Source: Chryseobacterium carnipullorum
GTDB lineage: Bacteria > Bacteroidota > Bacteroidia > Flavobacteriales > Weeksellaceae
NCBI RefSeq assembly: GCF_900142785.1
Contig: NZ_FRCD01000012.1
Span: 124,001 to 188,000 of the forward strand
Reading direction: 5' to 3'
Length of the DNA stretch: 64,000 nt
Part shown: one piece after another, positions 35,114 through 44,682 of the stretch
Layout of the letters: each line of letters begins with the position of its first letter
Position numbering within the stretch: the first letter of the stretch is position 1
The notes under the pieces: generated by a model
Told to the model about the DNA's origin: nothing
Seen by the model: the letters and a program-made list of their open reading frames with translations, nothing else
The model's database searches: none
Position numbers and translations under genes: made by a program

Positions 35114-37879
35114 ATGAAGAAAATTTATCTGCTGCTGCCGTTTGCCGTCACCTTTTTGCGCGCACAGAATTCACAGCTGTATTATTCCGGAACCTTCTTA
35201 ACGCCCAGGGATAAGGCTCAGAACTTTTTAAAAATTTATAATAAAAGCAGTGGTATTTATGAAATGACCAATGAGAAAGGATCTGCCATTATTGCGGCCA
35301 AGCCTTATGACACCTTGGTTTGGAACAACGGCAAAAATAATCTGGTAGTACAGTCTTATCATCTGAGAGAACTTAAATCCATTGTAGAAGGAGAAATAAA
35401 AAATGAAACAGTCACTCCTATTTATACTAAAGATTATGACAGTCTGATCTTCAGAAAAAACGAAGACCGTTTCAGTATTGATAATGCTCCAACCGTTCTG
35501 ACTAAAAATTCCGATGCCTCTTTTTACGAAATAAGAAAACTGAAACAGAAAACCGACAGCACTTACAAGCTGAAAAGATTAAATCATAATAATTTGATCT
35601 TTAACGGCAGTTTTACCACTTCATTTGATGTCAAAACTCGGAATGCAGTTCCTAAGACCCAAAGAACCTATGTACAGGGAAGATCTGAAAACGGAAATCC
35701 TGTATGGAAAGGTCCAGAAACAGATGAAATGTTCAGTTTCGGACCGGATATCGCTTCATTAGCCTTTGACGGACTGCCTTATGATTATGATTTTAACGGA
35801 AGGTTGGTGCCTCTTTCAGACGGTCATTTTCCTGCTAAAGTCTATGATAATAACGTTTTTAAGACTACGGTTGGATATAATAATCAACTTAAGCTGAATG
35901 CTTTTATAAAAGAAGGCTACGCGGAAAAAATCCGGCTTTCAGTGGAACTTGGAAATCAAAAGGACCAGATGTATTTTACAGATCAGTTTAGCATAGCCAA
36001 TTCCATTAAAACAAAGCTAAATACCTTATTTAACGGTTATATTTTCAATTTCACCTTTAATTATAACGACAATAAAGTCACAAATACCAATAGAACAGGA
36101 CTGTTCAACAGGGTATATCTGAATTCACTGTTAACACCTGTATCATTTTCAAATGCTCAGCAACTGTTTTTGAATGACGGCTCACAAAGAAGTTATAGCA
36201 GTAATGCTGATAATCCTCAATTTCTTTTTGATCAGGATAAAAGATACAGTTACCGCAGCCAGCGCAGGCAATTCAGTCTGGAAGCTTCCAAAAGTTGGGG
36301 CAATTTTAAACTGAACATCAATCAGTCCTATGAAAATGACAGTTTCCTGAATCTGGACCGGTACAGTCCCTCCACTACAGGATTTGCGAATGGAATTTAC
36401 AATGAAAGATCGCAGCATGACAAGCTTTATCATTCCAATATTTTAGGAACCTATACTTTGGGAGGGTATGATTTTAAGAATATGTTCAGCCTTAATTTTA
36501 TCCTCAATGATATCCAATCTGATGTGTACAACAGTTTGAATGTGAAGAGAAATATCTATCAGCGAACTTCTCAGGATCATATTTTTAATTACAATATGGA
36601 AATCAGAGATGATGATTTTGAAGCAGGATTTAATCTTGGAAACTCATTCTACATATCAAATACGTCACAAAAAAATAATTATTGGCTGCCTAAAGTCAAT
36701 GCCTCACTAAAGTTTAATGATGTTTTTAACTGGAATAATTTTAATTTTAAAATTGTAGGCGCTTATACCCAATTAAGTTCCGAACCTGAGATGACCAGAT
36801 CATATGCTTCATACGCTTCCGTACTCCTGAATGCGGATCAGTATGACCAATACTTTCCTGTCATGGAAGCTGAAAGTTTTAAGGGATTGTCCAATATTAA
36901 TTCCAGAGAATGGAAAGCAGGAGCGAAAATCAATATAAGCTACAGGCTAAGTTTTGAAGGAGAATATTTCAGCAGAAAAATTAAAGATGATGTTTTTCCC
37001 GTTTTTGAAAATAATCAATTGTTATTAAAAAATGCTGCAGATCATACCTACAGCGGGTATGAATTCAATTTTTCGTATGACCGGCTGCCCTTGTCGAATT
37101 ATTTTTATACAACGAATAAAGTTTCATTCTTCAGATATACGGATATCGTAGATAAAACAGCTCCCGTCTATAATGATCTGGCACTTTCCGGATTTAAAGA
37201 TATCTACAAAACCCTGAAACAAGGTCAGGTTTTAGGAGCGATTGTCGGAAGTTATTATGAAAGAAGTGCGGACGGACAGGTGATCATTGATGAATCAGGA
37301 TTTCCTAAAAAAGCTGCCGGAAGAAAAATAATTGCCGATCCTACCCCGGATTTTGTGATGAAGTTCAATCATAGTTTTAATTATAAAAGATACACATTAG
37401 ACCTCAATTGGGAATGGAAAAACGGCGGTCAGCTTTGGAACGGAACCCAGGCGGTACTTGATTATTACGGACGTTCCTCTATCTCCGGTGAAGAAAGGAA
37501 TGTCAAAAATTATATCTTTCAGGGTGTTAATGCGGCGGGAAGTGTCAATCAGGTACCTGTTGATTTTTATAATCCTCAAAACAATGTAAAGGAAAACAGA
37601 TGGTCGAGGTACGGTTATGCAGGCGTTGCCGAAGATTATGTACAAAAAGCAGATTTTATCAGAATCAATAATATCTCATTATCCGCCAATTTTCCGATTA
37701 ATCAGACCCAGCGTGTGTTGACTCTGACTTTTTACGTCAATAACATTCTGCTCTGGCAGGCCAATAAAGGCGTAGACCCGGCTCAGAATTTTTACGATAT
37801 GGATAACGGGCGGGGACTGGATTTCTTCAATCTCCCTTCTTTTAAAACATTCGGATGCATGGTTTCATTCAAATTTTAA
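35114..37879 (+). CDS. SusC/RagA-like outer-membrane barrel lacking a plug domain
   Basis: 921 aa. Signal peptide MKKIYLLLPFAVTFLRAQ. Residues 20 to about 75 look like a diverged carboxypeptidase-regulatory beta-sandwich (GIYEMTNEKGSAIIAAKPYDTLVW). A short linker (75-165) replaces the plug: none of the plug landmarks (VDG, VLKGAAA, ALYGSRAANG) occurs anywhere. From about 190 on it is a chain of amphipathic strands typical of SusC-type barrels, ending QKADFIRINNISLSANFP ... GLDFFNLPSFKTFGCMVSFKF, with the C-terminal Phe. Three bases separate it from the A2M gene, which contains a plug. A plugless barrel would be an open pore unless another protein fills it. Confidence 0.87.
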   Translation: MKKIYLLLPFAVTFLRAQNSQLYYSGTFLTPRDKAQNFLKIYNKSSGIYEMTNEKGSAIIAAKPYDTLVWNNGKNNLVVQSYHLRELKSIVEGEIKNETVTPIYTKDYDSLIFRKNEDRFSIDNAPTVLTKNSDASFYEIRKLKQKTDSTYKLKRLNHNNLIFNGSFTTSFDVKTRNAVPKTQRTYVQGRSENGNPVWKGPETDEMFSFGPDIASLAFDGLPYDYDFNGRLVPLSDGHFPAKVYDNNVFKTTVGYNNQLKLNAFIKEGYAEKIRLSVELGNQKDQMYFTDQFSIANSIKTKLNTLFNGYIFNFTFNYNDNKVTNTNRTGLFNRVYLNSLLTPVSFSNAQQLFLNDGSQRSYSSNADNPQFLFDQDKRYSYRSQRRQFSLEASKSWGNFKLNINQSYENDSFLNLDRYSPSTTGFANGIYNERSQHDKLYHSNILGTYTLGGYDFKNMFSLNFILNDIQSDVYNSLNVKRNIYQRTSQDHIFNYNMEIRDDDFEAGFNLGNSFYISNTSQKNNYWLPKVNASLKFNDVFNWNNFNFKIVGAYTQLSSEPEMTRSYASYASVLLNADQYDQYFPVMEAESFKGLSNINSREWKAGAKINISYRLSFEGEYFSRKIKDDVFPVFENNQLLLKNAADHTYSGYEFNFSYDRLPLSNYFYTTNKVSFFRYTDIVDKTAPVYNDLALSGFKDIYKTLKQGQVLGAIVGSYYERSADGQVIIDESGFPKKAAGRKIIADPTPDFVMKFNHSFNYKRYTLDLNWEWKNGGQLWNGTQAVLDYYGRSSISGEERNVKNYIFQGVNAAGSVNQVPVDFYNPQNNVKENRWSRYGYAGVAEDYVQKADFIRINNISLSANFPINQTQRVLTLTFYVNNILLWQANKGVDPAQNFYDMDNGRGLDFFNLPSFKTFGCMVSFKF

Positions 37880-37882
37880 CCT

Positions 37883-40800
37883 ATGAATTACAAGTTGACA
37901 TCATCTATCATTTCAATTCTCTTTTTGTGCTCAATAGTCTTTGTTAAGGCACAAAAGGCATTTCATGATTTCGAAAAAGAGAAAACCTATATACAGACCA
38001 ATCATGTATTTTATAAACCCGGAGACATGATGTACTTTAAAATCTACGTAGTAAAAGGAGAAAATAATCTCCCATCTGAAGATAGTAAAGTGGTCAATTT
38101 TGAGCTGATTGAGCCAAGCGGTAGCGTATTTTTGAAATCGAAATATGAGATCAGGAACGGGTATGCAGAAGGTTCCGTTTATTTTGCAGATGATATGAAA
38201 GGAGGAATCCATAAAATCAGAACATCTACCAACTGGATGCAGAATGAGGCCGGAAAAAATGGATTTGAAAAAGAAATTACCCTGCAGAAAATAGTTTCAC
38301 CAAGAATCCTGATGAAGCTCGATTTCCCTAAAAAAGGATATAGTGCAGGCGATGAGGTGACCGCAGATTTTTCAATGAGAAGTCTCAGTAACCTTCCGAT
38401 TCCGTTTTATGAAGCGGATTATACAGTGATGCACAACGGTGAAAAAGTTTCAGAAGGTAAGCTTGATACCGATAAAGAAGGGAAAAACCTGCTGAAGTTC
38501 AGACTTCCTGCTGTTTTAAAATCCTCAGATGCCGTCTTGAATATTAAAGTGAATTTTGATGGTTTTACAGAATCAATTTCACGAAATATTCCTGTTGTTT
38601 TAAATAATCTTGATGTAAGATTCATGCCTGAAGGAGGAACATTGGTCAATGGAATAGAGCAGAATATAGCATTCAAGATCCTGGATGAATTTGAAAAACC
38701 TGTAGATGCTGTACTGGGAATTTACAATCAGCACCATCAAAAGATAAAAGAAGTATCCGCCTATAATTTTGGGATGGGAAGTTTCTTTTTCACCCCAAAG
38801 AAAGAGGAAACGTACTATGCAAAAGTGATGAAGCCTGAAAATATTGTACAGACTTTTGATCTGCCCATCGCAAAAGATGAGGGTCTGGTTTTTAACATCA
38901 ATAAAGAAAATGGAAAATTGTTGTTCAAACTTTTTTCTTTAAATGAGAAAAATATAACGTTCAAAGGATCTTTTCGTGAAAAGGAAATATATACCAGAGC
39001 GATTCAACTGAAAAGCGGATTGAATGAGCTCCAGGTGTCAGAAACGGAGCTGCCATCGGGGATTTGCAGATTTACAGTTTCAGAAAACGACCTACCATTG
39101 GCTGAACGTATTATTTTCACCAATGAGAACAGACTAATGAATGTGAAAATACAGCCCGTAAAACAGCACTACCTTCCCAGAGAAAAAGTTGTTTTAGATA
39201 TTGAAACCACCAATAATCAGGGAAGCCCGGTTCCTGCCAACTTAGCGCTGAGTGTGGTAGATGATAAACTCTGGACTTATGCCGATGACAAACAAAATCA
39301 TATCATTTCATGGCTGCTGATGGATTCCGAGTTAAGAGGAAAAATTGAAAACCCTCAGTTTTACTTTGACCAAAAAGAAGAAAAAGCTCAAAAAAGCCTT
39401 GACCTTGTGATGCTTACCAACGGTTATCGCTATTTTGAAATAATTCCTGAAGTGGTGAAAACCGGGAAGTATAAATACCTGCCGGAAAAGAAGAATACCA
39501 TTTATGGAGTCGTAGAAGATGAACATAAAACCCCTGTAAAAGCAGACGTTTTTCTGGTAGAGCAAAATTCTAAAGAGAGCAAAATTCTGAAGCAGACTAC
39601 AGCAGAAAACGGAAAATTTTATTTTTCAGATCTGGACAGAAATCTTTCTTATAAAATTATTGCCAGATCCTTTCTGCCTAAACAGACTGTTAAAGCCAGA
39701 ATTTTATCTTACAGACTGGATGTTAATCCACTGATCAATCAGAAATTAAGTAACATTGATGTAGAAGAGATCATCAAAGATGCCGAGATCAAAGAAAAAT
39801 CGAAAGAAGCCAAAGAAATTACGCCACCTCGTGTCAATAGACCAGCAGGCAATAGATCAGATACCATCAGAACTTCTTCCATAGAGGAAGTGGTTATGGT
39901 TGGGGCATTTAATATAAAAAACAATCTGGAGGCAGCATCACGAACGACCACTACCACTGTAGAAATTCTAAACCCCAATATGCCCTCTCTTTTGAGCGGA
40001 AAAGTTGCCGGATTGCAGATTGTAGGAGCGGACAGAATGCCTAATCAGGGAAATGTCCGGATAAGAGGAGCATCCTCTTCCACAAATAAAACGCCCCTGT
40101 TCATTGTAGACGGTGTTCCGGTTGACAATTTTAATACATTAGTCAATACCAATGATATCAACAGCATTACAGTCCTTAAGGATGCAGCTGCAACGGCAGT
40201 TTATGGAAGCAGGGCTGCAGACGGTGTAGTGATCATTAATTCATTTAAAGACAATAATTCAAAAACGAAGTTTGACATCACTCCAAAGTCTTATTTTGGT
40301 ATAACATCAGTTCCGCCAGACAGTCTTACAGAGTACAGACCAAGCAGACAATTTTCCTATCCGGTATATCCCTCAACAGCTACCTCATACCGCTTCGATT
40401 ACCGGGAAGCATTGTATTGGAATCCGGTGGTAGAAACTGATAAAAACGGAAAGGCAAAAGTAGAATTTTATAATTCCGATGCCAGTTCAGCATTCAGAAT
40501 TATGACGGAAGGGGTTTCCTCATCAGGACTTTTAGGAAGAGATGAAACTACGTATGCAGCACAAAGCCTGATCTCGATTGATGCTAAAATTCCGCAATAC
40601 CTGACCAGAACGGATCAAATTACGATTCCGGTTGTGATTAAAAATAATTCTTCGGAAACTAGAAAAATGGTAATGGATGTTATCGTTCCTAACCATGTTA
40701 CATTAATGCAATCCGACAGTGTAATTACTTTAAAACCTCTAGAATCCGGAAGATTATGGGTCCGTATAAAAACAAACAATACCATCAACTCCAATATTCA

Positions 40801-42406
40801 GTTTACGGTAAGATCAGGAGATTTCCGCGAAACGATGATTCTTCCTTTTAAAGTAGAAGAAAAAGGATTTCCTCACTACCATTCCATTATCGATAATAGC
40901 ACAGGGACTAAGACCGTCAACATTCCGGATTATATCAACGGAAGTTTCTATTCCTCTTATTATGTTTTCGAGAATTCGACATTCCAATTATTTGAAGATC
41001 TGGAAAGACTGAAAAAAGAACCTTACAGCTGCTTTGAACAGCTGTCTTCAACCATCTATCCTAATATTTTTATACTGGATTACATGAAATCTGCTGGAAA
41101 GATCAACAGTGAGAATCAGGAGCTTGTCATCAGAAATATGAAGAAAGGTTTCCAAAAACTGCTGAGCTATAAAAATAAGGACGGAGGTTTCGGATATTTC
41201 AGCAACGGTTCGGAATCTGATGTATCTCTTTCTGCGTTTGCCTTATTAGAGTTTTCATATCTGAAAAAATATGTAAACATAGATCCTAAACTGATTCAGG
41301 GATTATCGTCATTTATTTTATCGAAGAAAAACAGAAATGGACTTTTTGAAGTAAGAAAAACATACGAAATGAATGAAGCCTACTCAGAGTATTCATGGTC
41401 AAGAAATATGTACGTCCTTTATGCGCTGTCTAAAACAGGTTTTAAAAATGAACTGGAAGATTCCTATCAGGTTATGCTTAAAAGAGTTTTGGCCTCAAAA
41501 GATTCCTATCAGCTGGCATTATTGGGCAATGCATCCGCTCATCTTGGAAAAGATAAAGAATACCACCAGATCATGGACCTTCTGAACAGTCAGTATGAAA
41601 GTAAAAGGATACAGTCCAAAGCCACTTTTACAGGTGCGTGGGGAAGATCCGCAGATGCAGAAACAATGTCTCTTTACATGATGGCACTTCAGAAAGATGA
41701 AAAATTAAATCAGATGAAAATAGCGGAGACTGCAGATCAACTGATGGATTACAACGGATATTATGGATTTGGCTCTACGCAGGCAACGAGTCTCGCCATA
41801 GAAAGTTTATCTGGTTTCTTTTCTAAAAATGAGAAATTATTTGGTAAGGAAAAACCGGCCATAAGGATCAACGGAGCAGAAATCAAACCTGGTAATAGTG
41901 CTGGATCTGCTTTTCAGTCGGGAGAGAACAAAATAGATGTGAAATATCCTGATAAAAATGGCTTGCCCTATAAACTGGAATATGAGTATTATACTCTGCA
42001 GGCTCCGGAAAGAAAAGACCTCTCTGTGACATTGGATACCCAATTGAAATCGGCAATTTCAAAAGTAGGGGAGACCAATCGAATGATCATTACTGTAAAA
42101 AACAAAATCAATGGGCCGCTGCCGATGGTCACTGCAAAAATCGGAATTCCTGCCGGATTGACTTTGCAGAATGCTTTGCTGAAAGATCTCATCGATAAAA
42201 AACAGGTTTCTTATTATGAAATTTTCGACAACTATCTCGTGCTGTACTGGGAACACTTTGATGCCGGAGAGAAGAAAATCATCAATCTTGACCTCAAAGT
42301 AGAATTTGCTGGAGAATATACAGGGAAATCAAGCAATGTGTACTTGTATTATATGCCGGAAACCAAATTCTGGAATCAGGGAATATCTGCAAAAATTGAG
42401 GAATAA
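37883..42406 (+). CDS. Alpha-2-macroglobulin family protein with embedded carboxypeptidase-like and TonB plug domains
   Basis: 1507 aa, with a signal peptide (MNYKLTSSIISILFLCSIVFVKAQ). Residues 25-530: MG-type beta domains (YIQTNHVFYKPGDMMYFK is the MG2-like start; LPREKVVLDIETTNNQGSPVPANLALSVVD). About 538-605: carboxypeptidase-regulatory-like sandwich. About 665-790: TonB plug (SIEEVVMVGAF, LLSGKVAGLQIVGADRMP, LFIVDGVPVDNF, TVLKDAAATAVYGSRAADG). About 815-930: the A2M domain (DYREALYWNPVVETDKNG). About 1030-1320: thioester domain with Cys1050-Phe-Glu-Gln1053. The Cys and Gln needed for a thioester are present, although Gly at the second position is replaced by Phe. Likely a periplasmic protease trap, possibly docked through its plug to the adjacent barrel. 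Confidence 0.87.
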   Translation: MNYKLTSSIISILFLCSIVFVKAQKAFHDFEKEKTYIQTNHVFYKPGDMMYFKIYVVKGENNLPSEDSKVVNFELIEPSGSVFLKSKYEIRNGYAEGSVYFADDMKGGIHKIRTSTNWMQNEAGKNGFEKEITLQKIVSPRILMKLDFPKKGYSAGDEVTADFSMRSLSNLPIPFYEADYTVMHNGEKVSEGKLDTDKEGKNLLKFRLPAVLKSSDAVLNIKVNFDGFTESISRNIPVVLNNLDVRFMPEGGTLVNGIEQNIAFKILDEFEKPVDAVLGIYNQHHQKIKEVSAYNFGMGSFFFTPKKEETYYAKVMKPENIVQTFDLPIAKDEGLVFNINKENGKLLFKLFSLNEKNITFKGSFREKEIYTRAIQLKSGLNELQVSETELPSGICRFTVSENDLPLAERIIFTNENRLMNVKIQPVKQHYLPREKVVLDIETTNNQGSPVPANLALSVVDDKLWTYADDKQNHIISWLLMDSELRGKIENPQFYFDQKEEKAQKSLDLVMLTNGYRYFEIIPEVVKTGKYKYLPEKKNTIYGVVEDEHKTPVKADVFLVEQNSKESKILKQTTAENGKFYFSDLDRNLSYKIIARSFLPKQTVKARILSYRLDVNPLINQKLSNIDVEEIIKDAEIKEKSKEAKEITPPRVNRPAGNRSDTIRTSSIEEVVMVGAFNIKNNLEAASRTTTTTVEILNPNMPSLLSGKVAGLQIVGADRMPNQGNVRIRGASSSTNKTPLFIVDGVPVDNFNTLVNTNDINSITVLKDAAATAVYGSRAADGVVIINSFKDNNSKTKFDITPKSYFGITSVPPDSLTEYRPSRQFSYPVYPSTATSYRFDYREALYWNPVVETDKNGKAKVEFYNSDASSAFRIMTEGVSSSGLLGRDETTYAAQSLISIDAKIPQYLTRTDQITIPVVIKNNSSETRKMVMDVIVPNHVTLMQSDSVITLKPLESGRLWVRIKTNNTINSNIQFTVRSGDFRETMILPFKVEEKGFPHYHSIIDNSTGTKTVNIPDYINGSFYSSYYVFENSTFQLFEDLERLKKEPYSCFEQLSSTIYPNIFILDYMKSAGKINSENQELVIRNMKKGFQKLLSYKNKDGGFGYFSNGSESDVSLSAFALLEFSYLKKYVNIDPKLIQGLSSFILSKKNRNGLFEVRKTYEMNEAYSEYSWSRNMYVLYALSKTGFKNELEDSYQVMLKRVLASKDSYQLALLGNASAHLGKDKEYHQIMDLLNSQYESKRIQSKATFTGAWGRSADAETMSLYMMALQKDEKLNQMKIAETADQLMDYNGYYGFGSTQATSLAIESLSGFFSKNEKLFGKEKPAIRINGAEIKPGNSAGSAFQSGENKIDVKYPDKNGLPYKLEYEYYTLQAPERKDLSVTLDTQLKSAISKVGETNRMIITVKNKINGPLPMVTAKIGIPAGLTLQNALLKDLIDKKQVSYYEIFDNYLVLYWEHFDAGEKKIINLDLKVEFAGEYTGKSSNVYLYYMPETKFWNQGISAKIEE

Positions 42407-42572
42407 ATTAGTTTTTCAGTAGTATTGTCAATTGAGATCAAGATAATTAAACGCTACCGGGAGGATAGGAATTATATACTTCAAAGGTCAGATGAAATGA
42501 TAACACTGAATTTAAATAATTCTAAGCGTTCATTCATTTATTTTTTTACCCGTGAAGTATATAATTACCCAG

Positions 42573-43964
42573 CTATTTTTTCATCTTGATGTAGGTTACG
42601 GATATAGCTGCCAATAAGAATAGTATCCCTGCTGTAAGAATAGCATAAGAAGGATTGTTATGAAGAATATTTTTATAGATAAAACCAAACGAAATGGTCT
42701 GTATCAGCATCGGAACAACGATCATCATATTGATAACGCCCATATAAACACCTCTTTTCTCCGAAGGGATAGAAGGGGAAACCATCGAATAGGGCAGTCC
42801 CATCATAGATGCCCATCCGATTCCAAACAGGACCATAGGGAGTAATATTAAAAATTCATTTTTGATAAAAGGTAATACCAGCAATGATAATCCGGTGGCA
42901 AAAAGACAAAAAGCATATACTTTTTTTGATGAAAATTTGACTGCAAATGGAATCAGAATAAGCGCTGAAATCATCGTAATGAAGTTATAAAAACCATTCA
43001 TCAGACCCGTCTGTCCTACCGCTGTTTCAGCCAGGTGAACAATATTTTTGGCCCACGACAGGTCGCTGTTCACAATCGCTGATCCGTTTTTTGAGAGTTC
43101 CAGAATATGGCTCGCCTTTTCTTCATCATTTTCTGAAACTCCATAAAGCGTCTGTTTGATCATAGGAGTCACAAACTGCCAGTAACAGAAGAGTGCATAC
43201 CATTGAAATAGATAAACCAAAGCCAGCTGCCAGAGTATTTTGGGCATATTCACAATCGCTTTGAAAATATCGATGAAGGGAGTGAACACGGTGCTGTTTT
43301 CCCGCTCTGCTTTCAGTTGAGCAAGTTCTTCATCTGTGGGCGGAATTTCAGGTGTTTTATACACCGACCAAACCACGGAAGCGATAGAGCAGAAAGATCC
43401 CAGAAAGAAGGAATAATATACCCATTTCGGAATTCCTCCCGATTCTGAAGTACCCCCTAAATACTTCTGAAAAACGAATAACGATAAATTCGCCAGCGTA
43501 ATGCCTGCTCCTACAAAAAGACTCTGCATCTGAAAACCATACGTCTGCTGTTCTTCAGGAAGTTTGTCCCCGATAAATGCCCTGTAAGGTTCCATCGCTG
43601 TATTGTTGGCTGCATCCAAAATCCATAGCAATCCTACCGCCATCCATATCGTAGAGCTGAAAGGAAAAATGAAAAGTGCCAGACTGCAAAATACAGCTCC
43701 CAGTAAGAAGAACGGTTTTCTGCGTCCCCATTTTGGGCTCCATGTCTTATCACTGATAGCCCCGATCAGAGGCTGAATAAGCAAACCGGTCACCGGTCCT
43801 GCCAGATTAAGAATCGGCAACTGCTCTGCGTGGGCTCCCAGAAAAGAATACAATGGATTTACAGCAGTCTGCTGCAGTCCGAAACTATACTGAATGCCGA
43901 AAAAACCGACATTCATATTCCAAATCTGCCAGAAACTAAGTTGGGGAATTATTCTTTTTGTCAT
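42573..43964 (-). CDS. MFS sugar transporter, SLC45-like
   Basis: 463 aa with about 12 hydrophobic segments. The first half contains GPVTGLLIQPLIGAISDKTWSPKWGRRKPFFLLGA, a long form of the MFS loop 2-3 signature characteristic of the SLC45/GPH-like disaccharide transporters (plant sucrose and animal SLC45). The middle loop is charged and contains PEIPPTDEELAQLKAERE. Three bases separate its start from the kinase gene upstream, and the operon also has a glycosidase and a TonB receptor, so it probably brings a di- or oligosaccharide across the inner membrane by proton symport. Last gene of the operon; no clear terminator seen. Confidence 0.87.
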   Translation of the reverse strand: MTKRIIPQLSFWQIWNMNVGFFGIQYSFGLQQTAVNPLYSFLGAHAEQLPILNLAGPVTGLLIQPLIGAISDKTWSPKWGRRKPFFLLGAVFCSLALFIFPFSSTIWMAVGLLWILDAANNTAMEPYRAFIGDKLPEEQQTYGFQMQSLFVGAGITLANLSLFVFQKYLGGTSESGGIPKWVYYSFFLGSFCSIASVVWSVYKTPEIPPTDEELAQLKAERENSTVFTPFIDIFKAIVNMPKILWQLALVYLFQWYALFCYWQFVTPMIKQTLYGVSENDEEKASHILELSKNGSAIVNSDLSWAKNIVHLAETAVGQTGLMNGFYNFITMISALILIPFAVKFSSKKVYAFCLFATGLSLLVLPFIKNEFLILLPMVLFGIGWASMMGLPYSMVSPSIPSEKRGVYMGVINMMIVVPMLIQTISFGFIYKNILHNNPSYAILTAGILFLLAAISVTYIKMKK

Positions 43965-43967
43965 GGT

Positions 43968-44612
43968 TTAGGGCATTGTAATTTGATAGTTTTTGTCAAG
44001 GATTAAGTTCGCCTTATCCTTGAATTTGCTGATAATATGATGTTCAATATCAAGTACCTTTTCTATGAAATCACTTTGTTCATCACGGTTTCTCTTCATT
44101 CTGTTTTCATAGGTGTCTTTATAATTACGGTCAATAAAGATACTGAAGTCAAAATCATCGATATCCAGTATATATGTTCCTTCAATGATCAGGACCTGAA
44201 TAGCATCTGTCTTTATAGTTTCTGTAGCAATAGAATTAGCCTGATAATCAACCAAAGGTTTTTCAATACTAATTTTTCCGGCCTTAAACTGCCTCAGATT
44301 TTCCTGGATACGGTGCAGCTGAACCTCCTGGGTTCCTACATTGTCTAAACTCTTCTGACGATTTTCATGATTGTTTTTTGGAGGAAGTGTAAAGTAATCA
44401 TCCATCTGGAGTACCAGACTGCTGACTCCACTTTGTTCCATTACCTTCTGCAGCGCAAAAGCAGTGACAGATTTTCCGCTCCCGCTTTCACCACAAATCC
44501 CGACAGCCCATTTATAGTCATCATTTAAAGCAAGTGTTTGCTTTATAATTTTATAAATATTTTCCGCTGTATGCAAATGCTTTTCCTGCAGTTCTATAAC
44601 ATCTCCAATCAT
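43968..44612 (-). CDS. Uridine kinase/phosphoribulokinase-like P-loop kinase
   Basis: 214 aa. Walker A GESGSGKS at 41-48, followed by QMDDYFTLPP (70-78), the DDF/Y motif of uridine kinase-like enzymes, and VLIIEGTYIL (Walker B region, with E at the end of the strand). RNYKDTYENRMKRNRDE forms the lid. Members phosphorylate nucleosides, phosphoribulose, pantothenate or sugars such as fructose. In this sugar operon a sugar-kinase role is plausible but not shown. It sits between the glycosidase (70 bases) and the MFS transporter (3 bases). Not a true Udk by length or sequence. Confidence 0.83.
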   Translation of the reverse strand: MIGDVIELQEKHLHTAENIYKIIKQTLALNDDYKWAVGICGESGSGKSVTAFALQKVMEQSGVSSLVLQMDDYFTLPPKNNHENRQKSLDNVGTQEVQLHRIQENLRQFKAGKISIEKPLVDYQANSIATETIKTDAIQVLIIEGTYILDIDDFDFSIFIDRNYKDTYENRMKRNRDEQSDFIEKVLDIEHHIISKFKDKANLILDKNYQITMP

Positions 44613-44682
44613 CTTTATTTTCGTTTAGTCATTAATTTAATTCTTTGTGGTATTTTGACAACATTAGGGGTGATGAAGTGTT

